Assembly: GCA_022747635.1 (NCBI GenBank)
Contig: JAKTNV010000003.1
Coordinates: 29,492,551 to 29,556,550, forward strand
Direction: 5' to 3'
From: Hetaerina americana
Taxonomy: Eukaryota > Arthropoda > Insecta > Odonata > Calopterygidae
Length of the DNA stretch: 64,000 nucleotides
Position numbers and translations under genes: made by a program. The notes beneath the pieces are model-generated. The model saw nothing but the letters and a program-made list of their open reading frames with translations. It had not been told where the DNA came from and searched no databases. Numbering within the stretch: position 1 is the stretch's first letter; every line of letters starts with the position of its first letter. This document shows positions 23,402-38,000 of the stretch, piece after piece.

Positions 23402-23700
23402 GTTAAGATGGGTTTTGTATGGACACAAGCTCTCAAACGGCACAGCGAAGATTCCCTTGTCTCTCCCAACAGAACACAACCTGACATCCAAGGCTACAAT
23501 AAGCCCCTCTTCAGATTAGTATACTTATCCCTCCTTCCATTCTGCCCAACATCCCTTCCTCGTTTTACTGACCCCCTCCCCTCCATCAAAGTCTTCAACA
23601 TTCCCTTGCCAATCAAAATGCTCTGCATCCATCTTCCCCGCTTCCTTTGGAATACTCCCAACAAGCCTCTCTCCTCCCCATACAATTCCAAGCATTAGCA
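23402..23700 (-). mobile_element. LINE 3'-end fragment (RT protein C-terminus)
   Basis: The minus-strand frame contains WMQSILIGKGMLKTLMEGRG followed by VKRGRDVGQNGRR. This resembles the EGR...KRGRGR...LDGMK end common to insect LINE reverse transcriptases and matches the fragments at 4885-5310, 32820-33115 and 59495-59760. Truncated. Confidence 0.65.
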
Positions 23701-23724
23701 TGTACCAATGTAAAAATCATTTAG

Positions 23725-24011
23725 GTAGTAGTGGCTTTACGGGAGGCGACCGACAGCTGAGGTGATTTGCGCCATTGAGGAAGGATGGGAATGGAGGGAG
23801 GGTGGAGAGAAACCCGGCGTCGGCATTACCCTACTGTTGGCGCCAAGGGCTCAACAGCCTAACGTCTCTTTCGAAGGACAGCGTACTCACTTAAAGCACC
23901 TCTAGTAGGGATCGTGATGCCACTGAAAAATGATCTGCCACCCCCGACATTTGAACCCGAGCCCTCTGGGTGGACAGCCAGTAAATTAGTCACCACACCA
24001 TCCCGATTCCC
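23725..24011 (-). mobile_element. tRNA-derived SINE, family 1 (copy c)
   Basis: A minus-strand copy with the GGGAGGCGACCGACAGCTGA end at the left and the tRNA-like head at the right (reverse of a decayed B-box, ATTTGAACCCGA). It is more diverged than copies b, d and g. Confidence 0.88.
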
Positions 24012-25857
24012 AATATTTATTGAACATATTGTTATTAATGTATATTTTTCATGCCAGATTAATGAACCTATGATGCTTGTTATTTAAAATAAGACGAAAT
24101 TTACATGAAATTCACGCGTTTGCGATTGCACATACCCGCAGAGATATAGTGAAAGTAAAAATTTAGCATGCGGTTACATCTGCAACATTGAAATATTTTG
24201 TCTGCAGACATATGGAAAGCCTTTTACAATGGTTAAAAAAATCCATGCCATTATAATAACTTTTAAAAAGGAGTTAAAGAGACACTCGCGAGCGGGAAAA
24301 AGTTTCTTTTTCGTCATTTTTGGAATGGCATCATTTTATAATCATTTAAAGCAAATTTACTTTTCTGTGAATTTAAGCAGAAGCTTGTAGCTACACACTG
24401 GTGCGCTTCGAGTTAAAATCCCACCAGCTTTTCACCTTAAAACTCGCAATGCGTAATTTTAAATTTTACCGCTTATGAAGTACCTGCCAACTTCCGGCAT
24501 CCCTCGAAGGGAGCGGCAACACAACTTCCTTTTTTCAAATGCAAAACACTTTCAAAAAAGGAAGTTATGTTGTACTACAACTAACAGCCCGGCATCTCAA
24601 TCTTTGGACTGAACATATGGGCACAACCTGCCAGTAATCTCTGATGTAGGTACAGGCTGAGCTCGGGTGATAAGTGGTACCAGGTCTGGTGCGCAGTGAT
24701 AAGTGTCCGCAACCAAGGCCGTGGACAGTCTTGCATGACCTTGCCCCTGACGAAACTTCTAAGCCTATAAAGCGGAAAGAGGAATGAAGCTCAGGTCAAG
24801 AATTGGTTTACTCTGGTTATTTACTGGTTAAAGTCTGGCCTGGTTACATCTGGCTGAAGATACGGCTTTGCCACTTGAACACGGAAAGTCATCGACTGCT
24901 GACATGGAAAAGAGACTTATTTCAAAATGTGCCTTAAAACAAACCTTAACGATTTGGCAGCTATCGGCAAAACAAGAGAAAAAACTGGCGCAAATTATTT
25001 CTATTGTCAGTCGCCTTCCCTAATAACTACTAACTCTACATATAATAAAAATTGTTCAATAGTGGACTTTAGACGAAGTACTTGACTAGAATATATGACG
25101 ATATTTTCTTATAAATTGCCACTAGTATATTATGCAGTTCATCTGGATAAAAGTTGCATGAAGAACCAACGTCCTACCGGGGGAGAGGCCCTAAAAGATT
25201 AAAGAAAGCATGATGTAGGTGGATATATTCAACAAAGATGTTCATCTGTATAGGGAGGTATATTAACTTTAAAACCGTGACAGCGATCCTGACTCATTTA
25301 GTTAAAGCATACATGTAGGAGTTATGGATTTCGAAGAGAGGTTTTAATAAGAGTTAGTTTTCATATAAAAATTGCAATATTCTGGATCCACGGCAAAAGT
25401 GAGAATCCTAACAAGATGCTGATATAATGTTTCTAGTTTCAGTGATTGCAACGATTCACTTGAGTAGCAAATATTGAAGGTGGTCTTATCAAGTTCAGAC
25501 GAAACAGGCACTTAATAGCCTCCCGGTATCTCCTCTATCAGTAACTGGAGAAACCTTTATTTTCGTAACCTGGACGGCTAGATGTCCTTGTTAACCCTTG
25601 GTCGACTTTTTTTGATCCCCGTAACTTAAGAGCGATAACGATATCTCAGTACGGCGCAATGACATAGCAGGAAGCTATGCCAAATTAATTTGAAGTCAAA
25701 TCTATAGTTCAAAACGGATATTAAAAAATATTGTCTACGAACGTAGTAAAAATACACAGGCAGTTAAAAGATTCAATAAAAATTTTCTGTTGCTAGCCGT
25801 TCGTCTTTTGTTAGGTACCTAATTTCGCTTTTAGCTCTAGAAGTAAGTATAGAAGGG
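24012..25857. other. Intergenic DNA upstream of Gpdh
   Basis: No gene recognised. A foldback at 24518-24573 has arms of about 22 bp around ACTTCCTTTTTTCAAA and its inverse, with a short loop. Gpdh enhancers could lie here but none is identified. Confidence 0.35.
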
Positions 25858-25861
25858 TCAA

Positions 25862-25971
25862 AGTGTCACTGAGTCAGTAGGTAAGATATCGTAAGACGTG
25901 GTTCCTTGAGTTCTGTTGGTCTCGATCTGCCGACCGCTTCGTATTTTGATCCTGTCCTTAGTCACATAGAA
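25862..25971 (+). promoter_or_regulatory. Putative Gpdh core promoter and 5' UTR
   Basis: A CpG-rich patch directly upstream of the Gpdh ATG. Initiator-like TCACT (25866-25870) and TCAGT (25874-25878) occur, and AGACGTG, a strong match to the arthropod downstream promoter element, lies at 25894-25900. The spacing from TCACT is one base short of the ideal, so the start site is only a suggestion. I see no TATA box at the right distance. Confidence 0.3.
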
Positions 25972-26009
25972 ATGAGTAAGAAAGTGTGCATTGTAGGTTC
26001 AGGTAACTG
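25972..26009 (+). CDS. Gpdh: Gpdh exon 1
   Basis: Encodes [12 protein letters not shown] plus two bases of the Trp codon. The donor GTAAGTG starts at 26010, so the dinucleotide-binding motif is split by intron 1. Confidence 0.95.
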
Positions 26010-29000
26010 GTAAGTGACACCGTAAAACACATATTTAAATAATAAATCGACTTTTGAATTCTATGTCATACTCTCGATGTATTAACTCTGGATAAATTGT
26101 ATTGTAATTGTGGCACATTTTGTCTATATTTCTGGGTGATTTTCTTAAGACATAAGTAATTCTACAGTATGGATTGAGAATTGATATATTTATAAACAAG
26201 CTCAAGGTTTTCATAATTGTTGCTTGGTTCAAGAAGCTTATGATCAACATCTATTATTGAAATTTGTCATTATTTTTGAATACTCTAGTTTTAGACTATT
26301 TAACATTTACTCTGATTATGCAAACAATTTTGAAAATTTTAGGGGGTCGGCGATTGCAAAAATTATAGGAAATAATGTACAAAAACATGAACACTTTGAC
26401 AAAACTGTTACCATGTATGTGTATGAAGAGATGATTAATGGCAAGAAATTAACAGAAATCATCAATGAAGTTCATGAAAATGTGAAATACTTACCTGGTC
26501 ACAAATTACCTCCTAATGTGGTGAGTAATAAACATTAAAGCGGTGAAATATAGCAGCATTGCTGTTAAATGTATTTCAATTTCTAACCTTTTCTTGGGTG
26601 GTTATATTTTATTTTTTATAATTCTCTGATGAACAATGATCGCATGAACTGACAACGGTACTCGGGGCAGTTTACTTCATTTAACTTGTTATATGAATCC
26701 AGGGGCAATTGCTGTCCAGTTGAAAGTTTATTTTAACAAAAGGGAATACTGATTCATCCCTTACATAGCCACGTACTGGGCCGTTAGATGTGCATTATTT
26801 GGAATTTTTTTGAGGAGGGGTAATGGGACATTTTTGGATCAGTGAGTTTAAAAACCAAGTTTTGTCTACTCTCGTAATGTCGATGTCCTTTTCAATTTAT
26901 TATTACGTGTGGATGACTTTGTACCCCGTACTACCTCATGATAATTTTGTTTGGTAAATACAAGAATGAGATATATTTTGTGTTAAAATGTTTCATTATA
27001 ATGAAATGGACTGTATTTATTACGTAAATGACCGTCTGACCCTATGCAAACGCTGACCAACAGTTTAACTAACTTAATCATCCATATTTGACATAGGTGG
27101 CTGTGCCAGATGTGGTTGAAGCAGCAAAAGATGCTGATATACTTATATTTGTTGTGCCTCATCAGTTTATAAATGGTTTGTGTTCTGCGATGAAAGGAAA
27201 AATTAAACCTACAGCTGTTGGTTTATCCTTAATTAAGGTATGTCAATAAAGAAAATGTATATAGTTTGGAAGAACAAATTCTCTGAATAGAAATCCATGT
27301 ATAACTTTGGTATTACTCATTTTTAAATCTTGTTATTCTTTTCACAATCGTTGTGTTATTGTTGTTTACTGTAACATCAATCAAAAGAGGTCATAAACTC
27401 ATCACTCTTGTATAATATTTAAAAAAGAGAATTTTGAGGGACATATTTTTCAGTAAATGTTTTGTTTTGAATTATTGTCATTGGACCTGCAAACACTCTC
27501 ATTAGGCACTTTCACTTTTGTTTGAGAATTCCCATGGAAGGTTTTTCTTCCAAATGTTTAGATTAGGGGTTCTTTCTTATATTGTGAGATTATAACCTGG
27601 TATTGAGTTGGTTAATCTAGTGGGTGGCACATTTCAGTATATAATCTGAGATATTGGGCTTGAATTCTGCCTTGGGCATGGCTAATGTATGTGTCTAAGA
27701 TATTTTCATGTGCTATGCTATTGTTGCTAAGGTTACCTTGTCAATCATAACTTCATATAACTCAATGACTACAGCATTAAATGCCACTGACTTAGCTCAT
27801 ATTGTATGTACACATTAGATGAAACTTATTTACATAAGCATTAATTGGCTGAAACACCTTTTCTCTAATTCTACAGCTTGCTTCTGTAATGTGAGCACTG
27901 GAGCTATGGTTAATTCAGTTCGTCATTTTGTTATGTTTTGTAATTAATATTCAAATTTGTGATTAAATTGGCACCCATGTTGAATTTTTGCTATTCACGA
28001 TCTGCACATATGCTGCATAGCAAAATTATTTTTCAAAACCTTTTATTCAGTGATTTGTTGAATGAATCCCTGAAATTTATTTCTTCATTATCTTTACACT
28101 GTGCCTCTGATAAATAATTCCAGCCTCATGACTTGTTTGCACTACTAGCTTTTTATGTGTGTAAGATGTTATGCTATTAAAAGTTAGTAATGGGAGCCCC
28201 AATTTTCCCCCACAATGTTGAAAATTTCTACTGCTATTGATCATTTTGGTTACTTGATTACAACCTTAGCTCTAGGTTGGAATGAATGGTGGTAGTCTTG
28301 AAAAAAGAGTGAACAGTTGAAATATAGCTTTTTTTGCTGTAGCCAAAGCCACTATTATTGAATGGAATAAGTTGCGGGCAAGAATTATTTGAAGTGCACA
28401 GTAGTATAGTGGATGTGATCATTTTTGTTGAGGTTTTGCTAAATTTTCACTCTCATCAGGTTGTCTGTAGTATCATCAATGATTATGGCCTACATTGCGG
28501 GGTCAAATTTCCCTCAATGATTCAACTAACATAATAGCATCCTAACGAGGAAATGTATGAGTAAAAACATAATATCTTACCAGCTTAAGAAGCTAGTATC
28601 GTAAACAAGACATTACTCTTCTTTTGAGGCAGAGTTTCAAACTTAATTCCCAAAAATCAACTTCGTACTAATATGTCGTTAACAGGTGTCAGTTTAAGAA
28701 TACGGTGTACAAGTCTAAAAATGCCACTGATGTACACAACAGCGTTTTTAATGTTTCAACATTTTTAACCCTGATGGAAAAAATTTCAGGGTTTTGATCA
28801 AGCAGAAGGTGGTGGCATTGCTCTTATATCCCATAGAATTTCTTCCCTTCTTTCAATACCTGTAAGTGTGCTCATGGGTGCAAATCTTGCTCATGAGGTG
28901 GCAGAGGAGAAATTTTGTGAAACGACGGTCGGTGAGTTAAATTGATTAGAAAGCTAATTTAATTCTATTAACTGTGCACAAATATGTACAGGCATTTATT

Positions 29001-32000
29001 TATATAATCCCAATCGACTTCTCTTCCGTAGACTAGGTACTTAAATTGGGTTTTCAGCATGCCTATAGTTTTTTAGTCTTGTAAAAGTAATTCACTTCTA
29101 AAATACTATCATGAAAAATGTGTGTGAGAATTTATGTATTACCCTGTTACTAATTGTTGTTAGCTAGCTTATTTAGATACTGTAGAATATCACTGCAAGT
29201 TGTGATCTAGATGATCATTAATATATTCTGGAGTCAAGTAGTTACTTGTTTCTGATCTTCCTGAATGTTAGATGTACAATTGCTATGTTCAAGTCATCAG
29301 TGTCAAGTCCAAAGCAAGTCTCAATTCACTGGAATTTTAAGTCTTGAATCCTGAAAGTCACTTGAATTATAAATAGAGGCACTATTGAAATAAAAATAGA
29401 GGCACTATTAAAATAAAATTTAACATTATTAGCAAGTCTTAATTGGAGTAACTAACTGCTGCTATTAAAGTTAGTAGTCAATGTTTTACACCAGGAATAA
29501 TGAGGAATTCTATTACATGTTTGAATTTTTCCTGGTTCTCTCTTTAAGTTGTTACGGATGTGTGGTATTTTTTCATTTCATTGACATTCTTCCTCCACCT
29601 GGGGTAGTGTTATGTGACTTCTACTTCTTTTATCCGATTATGTGTATAGGTATCTTTAATCTACTCTTTATGCTACTATGTATGTATGTATTTGTTACCT
29701 TGATTTGGAACTTGAAAAATCGTAAGCCTTGATACAGTTATGTACCACATTCTCTCTGTTGACAGTGATATTTGTATTATTGTCCTTATTGTTTAAAATC
29801 ATAGTATTTAGTGCAACACAGAATTTTGTGTGTTCTGAAGTATAGTTCAGGTCTAATCATTGGCTATTTTCAACCCATGACTGTTTTATATAGAATAATT
29901 TTGTTTGAACTTCTAAAATTACCAAATCAAAATGGCAATAAAATTCATTAGGTGGCAGTTTGTCTCTAAACTATGTGAGTAAATATGAATGAAAATAATT
30001 TGTGGGACTGAAATATATGCTCTGCCTGAGGATGCTACTGATTCCAAACTTCTAAGCTAATTATAAAATATTTTTTATAAAATACAAGTATACAATTAAA
30101 CAAGCAATTCTCCCAATACCTAATACTTGATTTGGTGTGCATGTAATAATGTTGCTATGTTGTGGTGAATCACGCAGCGGCTTACATTAAAATGAAATGG
30201 AGAATATTGATATGAATTTTGCTAGATTAATTTACCAAAGGAGTTGGCCCTTAATGTTGATTTTTACTGGGTTATGTGTATGAATTTGACCTTGTGTTTC
30301 CACTGCTTTGGTGGTTACACGAAAATAATAATGTGCATAGAATAGCATAAATTGGTTTTGAGGCGATACTATTTACTTTATTAATGCTTAATGAAAATGG
30401 TCAGGGTTTTGAAAATTTTGTTCCTTATAACTGTCCATTTTTATATTTACCCAGGCTGCAAGAGTAAGGAGTTTGGACCCATATTCAGGGACTTGATTCA
30501 GACTAATTATTTCCGTGTAGTAGTTGTTGATGATGTAGATACTGTGGAGGTGTGTGGAGCTCTTAAGGTGGGTTTACTGGTCACACAGTACTGTTGTATA
30601 CCGCTAATTAATTCTATTTCTAATACTAAGGAGGTAAATAAGGTTTTTTGTCAGGGTAGACATTTTAAAGGGATAATTTAAACTTATCCGTTTGGTACTT
30701 GGTGCTTTTTAATTTAATTAATAATGTAATGAATTCTATAAACTATACTATGTGGGATATAATGAATAAAAGTATGCTAGTGGAATCATGACACAGTTTT
30801 GGGATGTGTCACATTTGTTGCAAGTGGTCATATTTGTCAGTTCCGATTAGTTTCAAAACAGATTATTGCTTTACAGTCGTAGAGATCAGAGTGGTAAATT
30901 TTCATTGATGTTAATTTTATTGAGTGAAACCTATATTGTCTTAGGAAATATAAGGGAGCCATTCTTTTAAACATAAAGGTGGCTTAAAATATTAAATAAA
31001 TGTACTAAATCTCAAAATTCACAAGATATCTTGGTATCCATGAAGAGCACCTGCTAAAATAAATGTGAAACAACTATTGTTGATTGCTTTAGAATTTTTT
31101 TCTTATTGTGACAAAATTAGTCAATTGCCCATTTTTCGTTCCAGAATATTGTTGCCTGTGGTGCTGGTTTTGTGGATGGATTAGGCCTAGGAGATAACAC
31201 CAAGGCAGCAGTGATCCGCCTTGGCCTAATGGAGATGATAAAATTTGCCGAGGTTTTTTATCCAGGTTCTAAATTGTCCACATTTTTTGAGAGCTGTGGT
31301 GTAGCTGATTTGATTACTACCTGCTATGGTGGCCGCAATCGTAAAGTTTCTGAAGCTTTTGTTAGAAGTAATAAGGTAAATATGAATGTGTGCATATCTA
31401 TACAATTCTAACCTCTTAAGTTTGTGGTTTGAAGTCATAAAAAAGTGAACATTTTCGCTCCACAAAATAATTTTTGTTCTTCTTATCCTCAAGATAATAT
31501 AATGGAGTGAAAGATAGTTGGTAAAAATATAATAGATATAAATTTACCTTCTGTGTTATGCTTAGAGGGCACAATCACAGCAATACCTCACAAATGGCTG
31601 TTTACTTCAGAATGGTAACATTCAGGGAATCAGTGATCAATTGACGTGCCTTATATCATGTACACACACCACCTTCCTGGTATTTTTGTATTGTGATCTC
31701 TGGGCAAATAAAAAGTAATAATAATATAATAAGTATCGGCAAGAAAAAACTGTAGCTGTTCACGTTTAATATTCCATGGAAAACCAAAGTTGAAAGTTCA
31801 ATTTTATTGCAATAATAATTCTCAGCATCAATCCATTTTGATAGTGCAATGACGAATTGGAAGTGATATTGTGGTGTGGGGAAAAGGTGGGGAGTGACAG
31901 TTGTGATATCCATTGATGATTTTGACATTCTACATTTGGTAGTTGGATGCTACTTGGGTCTTTTCCCTCTGAGATAGATGGTCTATTCTCACACTTCATT

Positions 32001-35000
32001 GCTTTTGTTGCTATAGTGAAAACAATTTTATCTTATTGACTATGGGAAATTTTGATTGGAACTAAATGCAAATGTTGATCTGGGGTTTTGATGACAATGC
32101 CATCATCATCGGGCAAGGGAATGATTTTGATGGTTCCTCAACATGGTTGATTAAGGGTCCACTGTTGAGAAAGAGGTAGGAAAAGAAATGGCAATGTGTG
32201 TTCAGTAGGGATTAATCAGGTGTTTTGTGTTAATTGTGTAATTATAAGTAAAAAAGGGAGAAACATTGGGGTCTATATTTGAATGTATACAGTACTGGTT
32301 TGTGGATGGAGATTTCTTCATAATAGACAAAAGAGTGTAATTATGAAAATAAATCAACCTCATTGATTTTTAATTATGAGCCATAGCGCATACATTTTGA
32401 ATAAACGAGGGTAGGCTCAAAACTAATGCACACATGGTTTTAGAGGGTGAACAAAAGCAACTAGCAAGAGTGGGCAAAAAGTATGTTAAAATACAATTCT
32501 TAAGTTTCAAAATTTCATATTTATTTTTCAACATGGTCACTATTAAGGCCAGCGCATTTCTCCATTCGTGTACTGAGTTTTTTTCATTCTGTCACTGAAA
32601 AACCCTTCCAACTTTTCTTGAATCCAATGACTGCTGCCTTCACCTCATTGTCCAAGGTGTAACGATTACTCTTGAGTAGAGGAAAAAAAAAATAAAAATC
32701 ACAAGGTGCAACATCAGGGGAATAAGGAGGATGTTGAAGTTAAGCACTAGGTGTGTGGATAAGCATTGTCATAATGCAAGATTATTAGCACCAGGCTGCC
32801 TCTAACTCAAAAAACTCTATGTTGGAGGTGTTTTAGAGGCTGAATGTACGGAGAAAAATTTACCATTCCCCCTCGATCCTGAAAATGGGTCACATAAACT
32901 TGGTGACATAAGGAGGCAGGAAAAATGGTTGAAGGGCATATTGATTGGCAGTAGGATTTTGAAGACTGTAATAGAGGGGAGAATGTTAGGCAAACAAGGA
33001 AAGGAAGGAATAGGATAGGGGACAGGATGAAGGGAGGAAGTACACATAGATGAAGAGGGACTTGTAAAGTAGGATGTTGGGTTGTCTTTTGTTAGGAGTC
33101 CAAAAATATTTATTTGGTAGTTGTGTACATCCAAAACGTTCCTTAACCGGTAGAATACCTAATCACCTAAATAAAAATTAAATAAGAAAACTCGGTGAGC
33201 ATCCCAAAACACAGTCAAAAGAAGTTATGTTGCAGATGGTTGTGTTTTAAACTTTTTCGTCTGAGGAGAAGACGGATGTCGATATTCAGCACTCTGTCTT
33301 TTCTCCTCCTGGTCATAATGATGGACCCATGGCTTGTCCCCCATCACAATATTCTACTTTATTGTACTATATTATTACTATATGATGCTACTAAAATATT
33401 ATACTAATGAAAGAAAGTAGTCTCCTTCATCATGTTAGCGCTGCAAAAGTTGCATGCAGCTTTCCCATTGATGCTGTTTGTTCTCATCTGTGAGACAGCG
33501 TGGTACCCATCAAGCACAGATTTGATAGTATTTTATGGATTTATGGTATCCCAATTTTTCAATAACGAAGTGGACATGTTCCTTGGATATTCCAATATGG
33601 TTTGCGATATGCTTTTGAGTGTCGATTTTCCGGTCATTTTGAAACAAATCATGGATGAGTTTCCAAGGTTTACATGTGTCAGTGATCAGATGTCCGCTGT
33701 GTGTTTCATCAACAATTATGGCTTTTCCAGGCTCGTAACCACCAAATTTTATTACCCATCGATTAAAAGTAGACCTGTCAGTAGAATTGTCACCATAAAA
33801 AGTGTTTAAATGATGATGACTCGGTAGGAGTCACTTTTTCGCCATTTAAAAATTCAATAACAGCAGGCTGTTTAACTTGGATTGACAAAGCACTAGAACA
33901 CATCTCCATACCTCTGCTTCTTGAAATACACTGGATGAACGCAACGACCTCAAACCTGCGCATGAGTGTTGAAGGGGAATTTTACATCCACATGCTACCT
34001 GGTATGCTTTTCAATGCCATTTTGCTCACATACTACAGGCATGTGTGCATTAGTGTTCAGCCGACCCTTGAATCTGTCGTCTTTAGAGAATCATGTTTCA
34101 GTAACATTAAAAAAATCCTAACACAGCAGATTAAATGGTATGAAACATGCAGTGAACATTGTATACATGCTGTCAATCATTTGAGGCTTCAGAATTGTGA
34201 ATTAATATCCTAGTTTCTCATGTTGGGCAGTAGTTCAGGGGTAGAGCATTGGACTACTGATCAGAGGTCCCAGGTTTGGTTCCCAGGCACGTCTCTCTGG
34301 GAACCCTTAGCTCCATCCAAGCTGTGATTTTTTAAACACCAGTTTTTCCTGAGAAACTATAGCTGGCACAAGGGAAAGAACTGGCCCCCCCTACCCTGAA
34401 ATGTGGATTTCACTTGCCTTTGGACTTATTATTGGGTTAACTCTAGCATCACATACCAAACCAATCTTCGGGTTGAATGCTGTGTTTATGATTTATCCTA
34501 ATTTCAAGACAATTTTATACTGATTGACTGCAATTAACTGTTTGTAGAAACTTGTGAGGTTCCATCATATTAAGTACCTTGAACTTGTTACCAAAAATTT
34601 GAATTATTCCTATTGAGCATATGATTAACATTGATGATAGTACTTCTGGAACTGACTACCATAGAATTGAGTCTAAACTTTCTGGAAATATAGTAATGTT
34701 TTTTAAGCAATATGGAACTCCAAAGTGAAAATTTCAAATAAAAAAGCTCATGTGTGGATTGCACAACATCTACTGTACTCTAGTAATTGGGATTAGTAAT
34801 TAATATTCTGAAAGCCCATGGATAAAGATGTATAGGGATCTGTACATGCAGAGAAAGTTGTTCACAAGTTACTGGTAGAATTTAGAATATAAAGGCCATC
34901 TATAGTAACATTTACAGTAGTAGTGTAATCCTTAGCAAATTGTTGATTTTCAAGAAAAATGTACTCTACTGGGGCTTAAGGAGTAAGGAAGAAAAAGTAG

Positions 35001-38000
35001 CTCAGAGGTTATAAACAATAAATTATAAAGGAAGAATGTGCACTATGGCAGCCAAGAAGTCTGCTTGTGGAAATTGAATGCAAAAGAAATGTAAGAATGA
35101 TCTTTTCCAAACCTTGAACCAAGTTAGTAGGGATTGTAGACAGACAGGGAAGGCTCTTAACAAATCCAGTATGGTGACCTGTTAAAGCAAAAATATGGGA
35201 GACAGGGTGGATCAATTGAAGTCTTAAACTCCTTGTAAACAAAGATTCTTTTGATGGTACTCAAGGTAAGTCAATTATTTATTTCAGATAGTGATGTTTA
35301 ATATCTTAATTTTTTTAAAGATTTGTTGGGCAAAACATAAATGTTAGATTACGGGAATATAATGATCAAATTATCACGAAAGGCACAACATGGAGACATT
35401 CCTTTCTTGAACACCAGGGAATCCAGTGATCTGGGAAACTCTAGAAACATTTTTTTTAGTAAAAACTCATGGAATTTCAACATTTTAGGTAAAAACCCAA
35501 AGCAAAGATATTTACCAAGTGTACAAGTATGAAATGTGGATTTTTTCCAAAAACAAATCAGAATGATTAAAAGAGCTTCATTTGAAGTGTGCTCCATTGC
35601 TAGTTAGATAGTTTTCCTATCTTTTGGGCAATTTGTGGGTAACTTGCCTGTAAAAATCTTTCCCTTTTGCCGTGAACCATTCATCAAGTCATTTTTTCAC
35701 ATCTTCGTGTGAACTTAAGTGCTGCTCAGCTAGTGCATGACCCATAAATACAAACACATGGTAATTGGAAGGAACCAAGTCGGGTGATTTAGCCGCATGG
35801 GGTAGAACTTCCCAGCTGAGTGCTTCCAACGTGTTGTGAACTGGGTTTGCCATATGTGATGGAGCATTTTCATGAAAAAAATGACCTTGTGTTGCCTCTC
35901 TTGGTATTCTGGTCTTTTTTCTAGAAGTAAATGGTTCAAATTAAACATTGTTGTTGTTAGCATTCAGTACTAACTGCTTCACCAGGTTTTAACAGCTCAT
36001 AGTAGACCATGCCCTTCTGGTCCCATCAAACACAGAGCATCTTTTTTCTGCCAAAGCGATTCGGTCTTGTGGGTCGATGCACCTTAGTCTATCCATGATT
36101 TTTTATGCTTGGGGTTCTCAAAATATATCCACTTTTCATCCCCAGTAAAGATACGACACAAAAACGACTTCCTTTTGTATTGTGCAAGCAAAATTTCACA
36201 TGTGTTTTTGTGCCTCTTCATCTGACTGTCATTCAACTAATATGGTACCCATGTGCCGGCCGTATGAATCTTTCTCATCTCTCGTAAGTGATTGGAAACA
36301 GCTTGTTGACTAACACTCAATTGCTCTGCGAGTTGTTTTGTGTTAGTGAATCGTCTGCATCCAACAATGCTTGCAATTCCAAATCTTCTTACCTTTTTGG
36401 CAGTTTTCCGTGTTCCTTGTCTGCAACATTATTGTCACCACTTTTGACGTGCCAAAACTATTGTTCACGTGCATCTTGCGATGGAGCATGTTGGCCATAA
36501 TTTTTTCGAAGTAATAGAGTATAATTCAGCAGCAGTTTTCTTCAAATGAAAACCAAAGATTAATGCTGTCCACGAATACTCTTTGTTTGATATAAATGTC
36601 AACATATTGAACACAGCAACACAACACTATTCCAACACTTTTTCAATTCATCACGTGTGCACATCTGACACTTGTAGATGGCACAACGAAATGGCAGAAC
36701 AAAGTGTCAAATCATAATATCATAAACTTCATTAGTGTACCATCTGTTGTCTGACATCTGTATTTCATATTTGTACACCTGGTAGGATTATACGTATTGG
36801 TTAAGTGGCTTTTGTACATTTTTGCAGACTGTACCTACTTGTGCTGTTTCTGAATGAACTCATTGCTGTGTGTACATCGTAGGCTGCTTTGGCAGTAGCT
36901 CTACATTTCCCTCTTCTCTCCCTTCTCCAGCAGCCCTGCCAGCTGCTGCTACTGGCTGGCAATCTTAAAAAATGACATTCATCAAAAACTTTTATTTTTT
37001 GTACTTTGAATGTTATTTTGTTTTCGCTGTGTTAAATGATTGGAGAACTGCCCCTTGAGTTCATTATTGTAGACTTTATTTCTACATCTTGTTTTATCTT
37101 AAAATAAATTTCTTTGGGGATTTTTCACTTCCTTTGTTTAAGCAAGAGAGCACAACTTTGATTTTGAAGGCCTGGGGGGCTTAAGGTAATGGTAAAATTT
37201 TGAGGAAAGTTGTTAAAATATATTTTCAGTTGAAAAATAATTGTTTTTTTTTTAATTATGCAAACAATAAATTTTAATCTTTAAATTCTCAAAGCCATTA
37301 GGATTCAGTGGTTTTGAATGAGGTTCGTTTTAAAACCAGGTCCTAATTTTTTTGGGTTATAAGAAACCCATAAATTATTTTGATCTATTCGTTTTTTATT
37401 ATTACATCTATATTGTGATCATTTTCTAGTTATTTGACCTGCTGGTTATTGTATTAATTCCTTATTCTAGACCATTGAAGAATTAGAGAAAGAAATGTTA
37501 AATGGACAGAAATTGCAAGGTCCTGTAACAGCTCAAGAAGTCAATTTCATGCTGCGGACCAAGGGTATGGAAAGCAGGTAAATGAATTGCCAATATATAT
37601 TCTTGTGATTACTAAGCCTATTCTAAATTACAGATGTAATTTGGTTTTTTTATAATTGAGTACTCAGGGTGGATTCCAAAGGTAATACCATTGAATTTCC
37701 CACGCCGCTCCTATTGGTCAAGTGGGATCGAACCACTTTGGGTAGATGGGGATGCTAGGCTTTGCCGCAAAACTGATCTCAGCGTTCTTTAAGCTATGGA
37801 AGTGGCAGGACGTCAGTTATTGTAAATCTTTGCATGCCAACCGTGTCACAAAAAAAATAGAATTGACGGCTTAAAGGGACTCTGCTCTGTCCTACTCACA
37901 AGTTTCGAGGTGGTTAAAGGCTTTTAAGGAGGGCCAGGAAGAGGTTCAACCCGAACAATGCTCTGGGCGGCTGTCAATTGTTGGCCTCTGACCAATGATT

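Noticed and set aside
34224..34300. Possible tRNA gene
   Set aside because: Same reasoning: the head belongs to a SINE with a second diverged copy at 11690-11826.
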